NCBI GenBank assembly: GCA_037132075.1
Contig: JBAXPV010000003.1
Location: 62,001 to 126,000, forward strand
From: JBAXPV01 sp037132075
Lineage (GTDB): Bacteria > Bacteroidota > Bacteroidia > Bacteroidales > CAIXZF01
DNA length: 64,000 nucleotides
Reading direction: 5' to 3'
Part shown: piece by piece, positions 35,442 to 43,196 of the stretch
Numbering within the stretch: the first letter of the stretch is position 1
How the letters are laid out: every line of letters begins with the position of its first letter
The notes under the pieces: generated by a model
Seen by the model: only the letters and a program-made list of their open reading frames with translations
Database searches by the model: none
Told to the model about the DNA's origin: nothing
Translations under genes and position numbers: made by a program

Positions 35442-36836
35442 TTATGAGAGTTGATGTTTATAACCAGTCATGCCATAATACATAATGTATAAATAACATA
35501 TTAAAGTCACCAGGAATGAATAATGGATTCCAAAACTATCTGCCAGTGCACCCATGATCAGCGGGATGATAGCCCCTCCTACAATAGCGAAACACAGGAT
35601 TCCCGAACCTTGACTCGTATGTTTCCCGAGCCCGTCGATTGCTAAAGTGAAAATTGTAGGAAACATAATGGAGTTAAATAGTCCAACAGCAATAATTGGC
35701 CACATGGCAAATTTCCCGGAGGAAAGTACGGTAATCAAAACCAGGCATACAACAACTCCTGCCATGATGGTAAGGGTGCGGCTGGGTTTGTTTTTTCCGA
35801 AAAGGAATGCTACGAAATTGATAATGACGAAAATAAGGAAGAGTGCCGCAAGGCTAACGTCATTGGTGAGATACCAGGCGACAAAGAAGGCAAAAATAAA
35901 GATAGCGGCATAAATAAGCTGACGGTCGCTTTGTTTCTTTATTCCCGACAGTGCAACAGCTCCGAAAAATCTGCCAACCATCGCACCACCCCAATACAGG
36001 GCTACATATTTGGCCCCTTCAGAATGGGCAAGCCCTGCAATGTCAGTCTGGGCAAAGAAATTGATCAGGAAGCTCCCGATAGACACTTCGCCACCGACAT
36101 ACAAAAAGATGGCCAATGCACCTAAAATAAGGTGTTTGTATTCCCAGGCACTGCCGGCACCTTTTTTATAAGTGTTTGTTTGAACAAAAGGCAATTTGGC
36201 GAAAACAAAAATCGCGGCAATCAGTAAAAGTGTGATGGCAATTCCAACATATGGGCCCTGCACAGTACTGGCATTCTCAGCTGTGTTGGTGTTACTGGAA
36301 AGAATCAGCAATCCTCCGAACACAGGAGCAATTGTTGTTCCCAGGGAATTCAGGGCCTGGGTCATATTCAATCGACTTGACGCTGTTTCAGGGGAGCCTA
36401 AAATGGCAACATAGGGATTTGCAGCAACTTGCAATATGGTGATGCCGGAAGCCAGGATGAAAAAGCCGGCAAGAAAAATCACATAGCTGATCATTATTGA
36501 AGCAGGGTAAAACATCAGAGCCCCCAATCCGGTGATCACCAAACCTAAAACAATACCTTTGCGGTATCCGATCTTTCCCACAACCCAGCCGGCAGGAATT
36601 GACATGATGGCATAAGCTCCGAAAAAAGTAAACTGGATCAGCATGATCTTTGTATAATTCAGCTCAAATAAGGCTTTTAAATGCGGGATCAGGATGTCAT
36701 TCAGACAGGTAATAAAACCCCACATGAAAAACAAAGAAGTGAGCAACACCAGGGCCGGTTTATAATTCATGGGCTGACCGGACAATAGTTCAGGACTGTT
36801 GGGTTCACCTGGATTTGTTTGTAATGAGATTGCCAT
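35442..36836 (-). CDS. MFS sugar transporter (FucP/GluP-like), first gene of the glucan locus
   Basis: A 464-residue inner-membrane porter with 12 predicted helices from about residue 27 to 455. The first helix F-F-M-W-G-F-I-T-C-L-N-D-I-L-I-P-H-L is the hallmark of the FucP/GluP family (proton-linked fucose, glucose or galactose uptake). Given the downstream endoglucanases and beta-glucosidase, the likely cargo is glucose or sophorose. It heads a run of seven minus-strand genes with gaps of 2-70 bases. The 169-base upstream gap, shared with the divergent aldo/keto reductase, must hold its promoter; I see no TAnnTTTG box on this strand. Confidence 0.9.
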   Translation of the reverse strand: MAISLQTNPGEPNSPELLSGQPMNYKPALVLLTSLFFMWGFITCLNDILIPHLKALFELNYTKIMLIQFTFFGAYAIMSIPAGWVVGKIGYRKGIVLGLVITGLGALMFYPASIMISYVIFLAGFFILASGITILQVAANPYVAILGSPETASSRLNMTQALNSLGTTIAPVFGGLLILSSNTNTAENASTVQGPYVGIAITLLLIAAIFVFAKLPFVQTNTYKKGAGSAWEYKHLILGALAIFLYVGGEVSIGSFLINFFAQTDIAGLAHSEGAKYVALYWGGAMVGRFFGAVALSGIKKQSDRQLIYAAIFIFAFFVAWYLTNDVSLAALFLIFVIINFVAFLFGKNKPSRTLTIMAGVVVCLVLITVLSSGKFAMWPIIAVGLFNSIMFPTIFTLAIDGLGKHTSQGSGILCFAIVGGAIIPLIMGALADSFGIHYSFLVTLICYLYIMYYGMTGYKHQLS

Positions 36837-37005
36837 ATTGCTTACTTAGATAAAGTGAATAATTAAAGAGACGTATTGATATTCAGTGTTTTAAATCTAA
36901 TGTTAAGAAAAGAACGAAATTTGTATTATTTTAACAGCTAAAAATATGAAAAATTAGAATTCCAAACAGATTTTATATTGAATTATTCTAAATAAAAAAA
37001 GATTT
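36837..37005. promoter_or_regulatory. AT-rich divergent intergenic region controlling the glucan locus
   Basis: This 169-base A+T-rich gap separates the start codons of the MFS gene (minus) and the aldo/keto reductase (plus). It is the only gap at the 5' end of the seven-gene locus, so promoter and operator sites should be here. I find no strong -7 consensus and no clear dyad operator. Confidence 0.5.
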
Positions 37006-37959
37006 ATGGAAGTAAACGCTCAAAAAAGCCTGATTTATGGATGCATGGGATTGGGTGGGGGCTGGAGCCGTGACCCAATCACATCTGATGACGAGCGAGT
37101 CGCTCAGCTGGCTGTCGATGCGGCCCTGGAAAATGGCATTACTACTTTTGATCATGCCGATATTTACGCTTTTGGGAAATCAGAGACAGTCTTTGGGACT
37201 GTCTTGAAGTCAAATCCCGGTCTGCGGGAGAAAATCCGAATCCAATCAAAAGCAGGAATCCGGCTGAAAACAGGTCCTGATAATTCCAATACCTACGACT
37301 TTTCCAGGCCGTACCTGGAGAAACAGATCTCTGGCAGTTTGAAAAGATTGAATACTGAGTATCTCGACCTATTCCTTTTACACCGGCCTGATCCGCTGAT
37401 GAATCCGGAAGAATTGGCTGAAATTTTCCTTTTCCTGAAACAAAGGGGATGGGTTAAGTCATTTGGTGTGAGCAATATGTCGGTTCGGCAGATCCAGGTT
37501 CTCAATAACTATTGCGGGGAAGAGATGGTAGCCAACCAGCTGCAATTTGGCCTGGCACATACACTGATCCTGGAGGAAGGTGTTTTTGTCAACAACAAAA
37601 GAATTCCTACAGGGATGGACATGGGTGGCATGCTGCCTTATGCTCAGGCGCATCGTATGGAGATCCAGGCCTGGCGGCCACTCGACAGAGGTAAATATGT
37701 GCAAGCTGAGGAACCTTCTGATGACAAAGCATGCCGTGACACCAAATTGCTTGTACAATCGCTCGCCCATAAGTATAATACTGATGCTTCGGCGGTGCTG
37801 CTAGCCTGGGTGCTGAAACTACCCTGTCGCATCAGTGCGATCATAGGAACAACAAAGCCTGCCAGGATAAAGAGTGCTGCAGATTCACTGAAGATAGAAC
37901 TCAGCCGGGAAGATTGGTATGACTTGTGGCTTACAGCCAACCACCTGGTGCTGCCATAG
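37006..37959 (+). CDS. Aldo/keto reductase (YdhF-like)
   Basis: A 317-residue NADPH-dependent oxidoreductase of the aldo/keto reductase superfamily, cytoplasmic. The catalytic tetrad is visible: Asp in T-T-F-D-H-A-D, Tyr in D-I-Y, Lys in Q-S-K-A-G and His in L-L-H-R-P-D. The C-terminal I-I-G-T-T-K-P-A-R-I binds the cofactor phosphate. Relatives such as E. coli YdhF have no firmly known substrate. It is divergent from the MFS gene and might act on imported sugar, but that is only positional. Its stop abuts the end of the convergent ccsBA gene. Confidence 0.88.
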   Translation: MEVNAQKSLIYGCMGLGGGWSRDPITSDDERVAQLAVDAALENGITTFDHADIYAFGKSETVFGTVLKSNPGLREKIRIQSKAGIRLKTGPDNSNTYDFSRPYLEKQISGSLKRLNTEYLDLFLLHRPDPLMNPEELAEIFLFLKQRGWVKSFGVSNMSVRQIQVLNNYCGEEMVANQLQFGLAHTLILEEGVFVNNKRIPTGMDMGGMLPYAQAHRMEIQAWRPLDRGKYVQAEEPSDDKACRDTKLLVQSLAHKYNTDASAVLLAWVLKLPCRISAIIGTTKPARIKSAADSLKIELSREDWYDLWLTANHLVLP

Positions 37960-40900
37960 TTATTCTGCCGCGTCTACAACCTTTTTCTCTTCAATCTTTG
38001 GCTCAAGTGTCGTTGACATATTGTCTTTAATTCCGGAAACAACAATCAAAGCAACAACCGAAAGGATGATTCCCCAGGCCCAAAGCGGGAATACCGGGGT
38101 GTCGCCTGCAGCATAACTGTGCATTCCTTTGGAGAGGTAATAATTCACCCCGACAAAGGTCATAACGACACTGCCAAATCCTATCACTGAACCTACATTG
38201 AATACCCAGGCACTTTTCATTTTAGGGATCATACGCAAATGGAGAATAATGGTATAGGCAAGAACGATCACCAACGCCCAGGTCTCTTTGGCATCCCATC
38301 CCCAGTATCTTCCCCAGGATTCATTGGCCCATACGCCCCCAAGGAAGGTGCCCAGGGTGGCAAGGACAAGCCCAACGGTCAGGTTCATCTCATTGATATA
38401 AGTCAACTCGGAGATCACAAGGTCAAGCCGGGAAGCATTCTTTGTCGTTTTAAAGAGGTAGATCACGAGGTTCATCATCCCCAGGAATAATCCGAGTCCG
38501 AGGAAACCATAGCTAATAGTCAGTGTAGCCACGTGGATAATCAGCCAATAAGATTTCAGTACAGGCTGAAGGTTGGTGAGTTGCGGATCATAACTACTGT
38601 GACTGGCTGTCATCAGCATAAAAAAGGCGAGTAATGCTGTGGCAGCAACGGTGATCTTCGAATAGCGGGCAAAGGTAAAGCCAGCCAGCAAACCACCCCA
38701 GGCAACAAGAAGAAGCGATTCATATCCATTGCTCCACGGGGCATGACCTGATAAGTACCAGCGTAATATCAATCCAAGGGTATGGTATAAAAATCCGAGC
38801 CCCAGTAATCCAATAGAGATATTCAAACTCAAGCTGATGAGTTTGCTTTTCTTCTGTTTCAGGTTGTCGATAAAGGCAAGTGCCAGCAACACCATGCTTA
38901 AAACAGCATAGAAGTTTCTTAAGGTGATGAAGATGTCCAGTTTGTTGTAAATAACCTCAACGCCGGCTTTCTTCTGGGCATTTAGCACTTCAGCTGTGGC
39001 ATTGTATTGCTGTATCGTCCCGATATAGCCCAGGATTTTGTCAGCTTTGCTGTAATCCCCGGAAACGGTGGCTTTCGAAAGCTCAGTGAAATAGGCTACT
39101 GCGATATTGGAATAGTTCAACGTACTGAGCTGCAGATCCTGGCTGAAAACATTGAAAACAGGAGGCAAAGGCATTTGAGCATCCTTGTCATCCCAGCTGA
39201 TCCATTTGTTGTTGGCTGAATTGAGTTCGGGGAAGAGTTTTAGCATACTTCCTTTCAGTGCTGTCATTACAATGTTCAATCTTTCGTCTACCTTGATCAG
39301 CTCTTTGTCGAAAGTATTCTGTTCGGATTGTTTTTTCCGGAAAGCCTCTTCTGCATTTTTCTGAAGCTTGTATTGGCCTTTTTCGTCGAAGAAATCCTGG
39401 AATGAAGCATATTTCCCTTGTAATCCAATGATGTCGGCAACCGATTTCTCCCTAATGAGGATGATCTTTTGCATCTTCCAGAAATCAGGGTGAATGGTCA
39501 TATCCAGCATAATTTGCGTGGCATCCAATTTCCCTTTTCCTTCAATGTTGAGATTGTCTTTTCTCGAGATCTTGTGGAGGAGGTCATAAGCCAGCGAATT
39601 CACAGGCTGAAAACGACCGTCAAAAGTCTGGACCAAAAGTAGCCCGAATTTGTTGGCATGTTCTTTGGAAATTGCCTGTACGTTGTTCTGGGAAAAGGCA
39701 GTGACGACAGAAAATAGCATAAAGAAAGGCAGTAGTAATGCTGCTTTCCTGATGTTGCGGATCTCAACAATCTTTTTTCTAAGCATCAGGAATCGAGAGT
39801 TCTTGTTGAGGAGGGAAAGTAAAAACCCAATACCCAACAAGGTATAACCCAGGTAGGTTATCTTTGTGCCATAATAATCATGGTTTACTGACAAAACAGT
39901 GCCTTTTTCGTCCATATCATAGGAAGATTGAAAAAAGCGGTATTTGTTGTAATCCAGAACATTGTTCATGAAAATACGGTGATTTTCTTTCAGATTATCA
40001 CGATTGTCGATGAGCGTTACTTCACTGGCATAAGAGGAAGGACTCATCGATCCGGCATAACGGTCGAGGATGAAATCCCTGAGGTAAATTGAGAAAGGCA
40101 ACTGAATCTGCTTCTCGCCCATTCCCAGTTTGAATGTCAAGCCATCGAAAGTAAATTCCTGTGGGTTGAGCCTATATCCTTTACCGCCGCGGACAATAGC
40201 CATATTCTTCTTGCCATTAACCGTAATGCCAAGTACCAGTGCATCGCTACCTCCTTCTTCTTCAGCAGAGCCACTAACAAGTGTTTTTTTTGCATTCTTA
40301 TAATATTTGGCCAGCAAAAACATGAATCCATTTGATTTATATACAAGGCCTTGTTTTAACTCAACATTGGTGTTTCCTGGAACTGAATCCGATTTTTGGG
40401 AATTCATCTCAGTCATCACCAACACGCCAGGAGCACTGATCTGCAAGGTACCCAAAGTGTCAGAGATATGAACCGCATCAGCCTTTTCATGATTGTTGAA
40501 AGCCAGCATCGTTGTCCCGATGGTCAGCATCTGTCCATTGTCAAGGTCGATGTTTTCAGCGCCCTGCATGGTGGCATGGGTGATCTCAAGGATCCGGAGT
40601 CCGCCCGAATTGGTCTCTTCGAGCTTCTCAATAGCATTGGGAATAAATTCGTCAACAGCCACACCGATGGACCCGCTTCCATAAGAAATTGATTTATGAA
40701 AACTCTTGTCAGCCAGTTCATTAACGGCGAGAGGTTCTTCATAAGAGTAATCAAGGTCTTTCCCTTTGGCGCTGATTTGCAAGTAAGGATCTGAGCTAAA
40801 GATGACATTGGAGGCTTCTCCTTCACGGATATGCATATTTCCCTCAAATCCAAAATAACGGGTGATCCCGGCGCCGAGAATGATCATGATAAAAGCGGCA

Positions 40901-41145
40901 TGAAACACAAAGCCGGCAATCTTCTTCCGGCTTAACATCTTGTATTTGCTGATGTGGCCGATGAAATTAATCATCAAAATTAAAAAGACAAATTCAAACC
41001 ATTTGGCACCATAAACCATTGACCTGGCAGTAGCGGTGTCAAATTTGTCCTCAATAAATGTCGCCGAAGCCATGGAGACAATGAGGATAAGCAGCAAAAC
41101 GATCGTTGTTGCTGAGGAAAATAATATGTTGAGAATGCGTTTCAT
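37960..41145 (-). CDS. Fused ResB-CcsA cytochrome c synthase (CcsBA)
   Basis: A 1061-residue polytopic membrane protein joining the two system II cytochrome c maturation parts. The N-terminal ResB/CcsB half has membrane segments at about 11-32, 50-70 and 82-102, then a long periplasmic region and another helix near 430-450. A soluble region (about 490-740) carrying a signal-like segment follows, then the CcsA half (about 750-1040) with the W-G-W-D-A-K-E-T-W tryptophan-rich heme-handling motif (WWD domain) and surrounding His. It moves heme across the membrane and attaches it to C-x-x-C-H apocytochromes. Directly coupled (2-base gap) to the OB-fold lipoprotein upstream. Confidence 0.93.
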   Translation of the reverse strand: MKRILNILFSSATTIVLLLILIVSMASATFIEDKFDTATARSMVYGAKWFEFVFLILMINFIGHISKYKMLSRKKIAGFVFHAAFIMIILGAGITRYFGFEGNMHIREGEASNVIFSSDPYLQISAKGKDLDYSYEEPLAVNELADKSFHKSISYGSGSIGVAVDEFIPNAIEKLEETNSGGLRILEITHATMQGAENIDLDNGQMLTIGTTMLAFNNHEKADAVHISDTLGTLQISAPGVLVMTEMNSQKSDSVPGNTNVELKQGLVYKSNGFMFLLAKYYKNAKKTLVSGSAEEEGGSDALVLGITVNGKKNMAIVRGGKGYRLNPQEFTFDGLTFKLGMGEKQIQLPFSIYLRDFILDRYAGSMSPSSYASEVTLIDNRDNLKENHRIFMNNVLDYNKYRFFQSSYDMDEKGTVLSVNHDYYGTKITYLGYTLLGIGFLLSLLNKNSRFLMLRKKIVEIRNIRKAALLLPFFMLFSVVTAFSQNNVQAISKEHANKFGLLLVQTFDGRFQPVNSLAYDLLHKISRKDNLNIEGKGKLDATQIMLDMTIHPDFWKMQKIILIREKSVADIIGLQGKYASFQDFFDEKGQYKLQKNAEEAFRKKQSEQNTFDKELIKVDERLNIVMTALKGSMLKLFPELNSANNKWISWDDKDAQMPLPPVFNVFSQDLQLSTLNYSNIAVAYFTELSKATVSGDYSKADKILGYIGTIQQYNATAEVLNAQKKAGVEVIYNKLDIFITLRNFYAVLSMVLLALAFIDNLKQKKSKLISLSLNISIGLLGLGFLYHTLGLILRWYLSGHAPWSNGYESLLLVAWGGLLAGFTFARYSKITVAATALLAFFMLMTASHSSYDPQLTNLQPVLKSYWLIIHVATLTISYGFLGLGLFLGMMNLVIYLFKTTKNASRLDLVISELTYINEMNLTVGLVLATLGTFLGGVWANESWGRYWGWDAKETWALVIVLAYTIILHLRMIPKMKSAWVFNVGSVIGFGSVVMTFVGVNYYLSKGMHSYAAGDTPVFPLWAWGIILSVVALIVVSGIKDNMSTTLEPKIEEKKVVDAAE

Positions 41146-41147
41146 GT

Positions 41148-41858
41148 CTACTTCTTAACAACCTTAGCATCCGACAGCAGAATTTCATACTTATAACCAT
41201 ATCCAAAATCCTGGTCAAGTACGATCTTTCCTTCAAGAGTCACCACGTCGCCAACTTTTACTTCCTGGTCGGTGGTCACTGTCAAGTCGAATTTTCCCTG
41301 AAAGTCAGAGCCATCCTGGAGATGGATCCAGTTCTTGTTCATGATTGCTGAATTGTATTTGGTCACTTCTCCTTTGATTTTGACGACCTTGCCGGCGTAA
41401 TCGCCTTTGGCTGCATAGAGCTTGGCAATAGTAACACCACCTGCAATAGCCTCTACTTTTACTTCTTTTTTCTCAATGGCGACTTTCCCAGGTTTTCTGC
41501 TGGTGTCCTGGGTAGTTACAGGTGCTTCAGCCGGAGTTAACGAGGTCTTCACCGCGTTGATGAAAAAGATCTGTGCAAAGGTACGGTTCAGGTCTTTGCT
41601 CACAAAATTGCTCATTTCCATAGCATTGTCAAAATAATAAGTAGTGCCGACTTTTGCATCGGGCATCAGAGGTAGAGCCACCCATACTTCTTTTTCATTT
41701 TCTGTTCCACGGATATATGTGTATTGTGTCGCTTGTATTACTTCCTGCGCTACCATCATATGTGTTCCTGCCGGTAAGCTGACAGGCTGAGGTTTTTGGT
41801 TCGACTGGCAGGCAGTCATCAAGGCAAGGATAGTCAGGCTAAAAAGAAAGAATCTCAT
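41148..41858 (-). CDS. OB-fold periplasmic lipoprotein linked to cytochrome c assembly
   Basis: A 236-residue lipoprotein: lipobox M-T-A-C-Q (Cys about 17). The N-terminal half (about 25-105) is a small beta domain (G-T-H-M-M-V-A-Q-E-V-I-Q-A-T-Q-Y-T-Y) and the C-terminal half (about 150-235) an OB-fold (V-V-K-I-K-G-E-V-T-K-Y-N then W-I-H-L-Q-D-G-S), separated by a Lys/Thr-rich linker. OB-fold proteins of this kind occur next to cytochrome c and nitrite reductase genes in other bacteria, but the role is unproven. Two bases separate it from ccsBA, so a joint function in cytochrome c biogenesis is the best inference. Confidence 0.72.
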   Translation of the reverse strand: MRFFLFSLTILALMTACQSNQKPQPVSLPAGTHMMVAQEVIQATQYTYIRGTENEKEVWVALPLMPDAKVGTTYYFDNAMEMSNFVSKDLNRTFAQIFFINAVKTSLTPAEAPVTTQDTSRKPGKVAIEKKEVKVEAIAGGVTIAKLYAAKGDYAGKVVKIKGEVTKYNSAIMNKNWIHLQDGSDFQGKFDLTVTTDQEVKVGDVVTLEGKIVLDQDFGYGYKYEILLSDAKVVKK

Positions 41859-41929
41859 ATGAATAAGTTTGAAAAATTAATATTAAATTCATCGAATCAG
41901 GATTCGTTTAAAGTCCTAATTTCGGGCTG

Positions 41930-41937
41930 CAAAGGTA
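41930..41937 (-). promoter_or_regulatory. Putative -7 box for the OB-lipoprotein/ccsBA operon
   Basis: TACCTTTG on the minus strand with a TTTTG at 41961-41965 about 23 bases further upstream gives a -33/-7 pair at the long end of the usual spacing. It lies about 70 bases before the lipoprotein ATG and overlaps the leader of the divergent mtnA gene. Confidence 0.45.
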
Positions 41938-41973
41938 GTTGAAATTTGAAATTGAACATGCAAAAAATGTAAT

Positions 41974-43002
41974 ATGAAAGTTGGAAATAAACATTTTCAA
42001 ACAATATGGATGGAAGGGTCTTCCGTTTGGATGATCGATCAGAACCTGCTGCCTTTCGAATTCGTTATATATGAGTCAGTTAGCTGTGTTGACACCTGCG
42101 AAGCCATTCGTATTATGAAAGTTAGAGGAGCCGGCGCAATCGGAGCCGCTGCCGCTTTTGCCATGGCGCAGGCTTTTATCGAAGGGAATCAGCATCGCCA
42201 AATAACCCAACTTCAACAACAAAAATTAATGATAGAGGCAACCAGACCTACAGCACGGGATCTTTTTTTCTCGGTTCAACAAGTTTGGGACGCTTCTTTT
42301 CTTTACCTGCCCGATTTCATGGGAGCCAGTCAGGCAGCCGTGATACAGGCTGAAGCGATTGCCCAGGCGAATGTTGCGGCTGCAAAAGCCATTGGTATCT
42401 ATGGAAATTCGCTGTTGAAAGACGGTTCTCGCATCCTGACTCATTGCAATGCAGGTTGGCTGGCTTTTGTGGATTATGGCAGTGCCCTCTCTCCGATATA
42501 TGTGGCTCATGAGGAAGGGAAAAAAGTCTTTGTCTATGCTGATGAGACCCGTCCGCGTGCCCAGGGTGCCAGGCTCACGGCCTGGGAGTTGCAACAGGCG
42601 GGCATCCCGTATACCATAGTGCCCGACAATGCCGGTGCGTACCTGATGTCGAAAGGATTCGTAGACCTGGTCATTGTAGGTGCCGACAGGATCGCAGCCA
42701 ATGGCGATGTGGCCAATAAAATCGGCACTCTGGAGAAAGCCATCGTGGCGAAAGAATTCGGGATCCCGTTTTATGTGGCGGCGCCATCATCTACTTTTGA
42801 TAAGGAATGCGCTGATGGGGAATCAATAATTATAGAAGAAAGGGATGAATCGGAGGTATTGTTCCAAACCGGGCCCGATGAAACCGATGTGATGCGCACG
42901 ATTCGTGTTGCTGCCCCAAGGGCAAGCGCGCTGAACCCTGCATTTGACGTGACTCCGGCGAAATTTGTTACAGCTTATATCACTGAAAAAGGGTTTGTAT
43001 AA
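41974..43002 (+). CDS. mtnA: S-methyl-5-thioribose-1-phosphate isomerase
   Basis: A 342-residue eIF2B-alpha-like isomerase. Diagnostic segments: I-M-K-V-R-G-A-G-A-I-G near residue 50, the catalytic Cys in T-H-C-N-A-G, the E-T-R-P-R-A-Q-G-A-R-L-T-A-W-E-L block and the catalytic Asp in V-G-A-D-R-I-A-A-N-G-D-V-A-N-K-I-G. It isomerises methylthioribose-1-phosphate to methylthioribulose-1-phosphate in methionine salvage. No other salvage gene is near, so it may act alone or, as in some bacteria, on related pentose phosphates. Cytoplasmic, apparently monocistronic. Confidence 0.93.
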   Translation: MKVGNKHFQTIWMEGSSVWMIDQNLLPFEFVIYESVSCVDTCEAIRIMKVRGAGAIGAAAAFAMAQAFIEGNQHRQITQLQQQKLMIEATRPTARDLFFSVQQVWDASFLYLPDFMGASQAAVIQAEAIAQANVAAAKAIGIYGNSLLKDGSRILTHCNAGWLAFVDYGSALSPIYVAHEEGKKVFVYADETRPRAQGARLTAWELQQAGIPYTIVPDNAGAYLMSKGFVDLVIVGADRIAANGDVANKIGTLEKAIVAKEFGIPFYVAAPSSTFDKECADGESIIIEERDESEVLFQTGPDETDVMRTIRVAAPRASALNPAFDVTPAKFVTAYITEKGFV

Positions 43003-43150
43003 GTTGTTTTTTCAAAGCTATACTCATTTTCAGGTTTGTCTGGATTAATTTTCAGATCATTGTTTTTTTGAATTGTTATTTATTTGTTCACCAAGTTTGA
43101 TTTTTCTAACAAAAATACTGAACTTTGAGACGGATTGCTGATTTAAATTA

Positions 43151-43168
43151 TCTCAGTTCGTGCTGAGA
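43151..43168. promoter_or_regulatory. Small dyad upstream of the kinase cluster
   Basis: TCTCAG and CTGAGA form a perfect 6-bp inverted repeat with a 6-base spacer, 29 bases before the start of the first kinase gene. It could be an operator or a leader hairpin; chance occurrence cannot be excluded. Confidence 0.25.
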
Positions 43169-43196
43169 ATGAAAGATTATTAGGTAAGGGGGGGTA

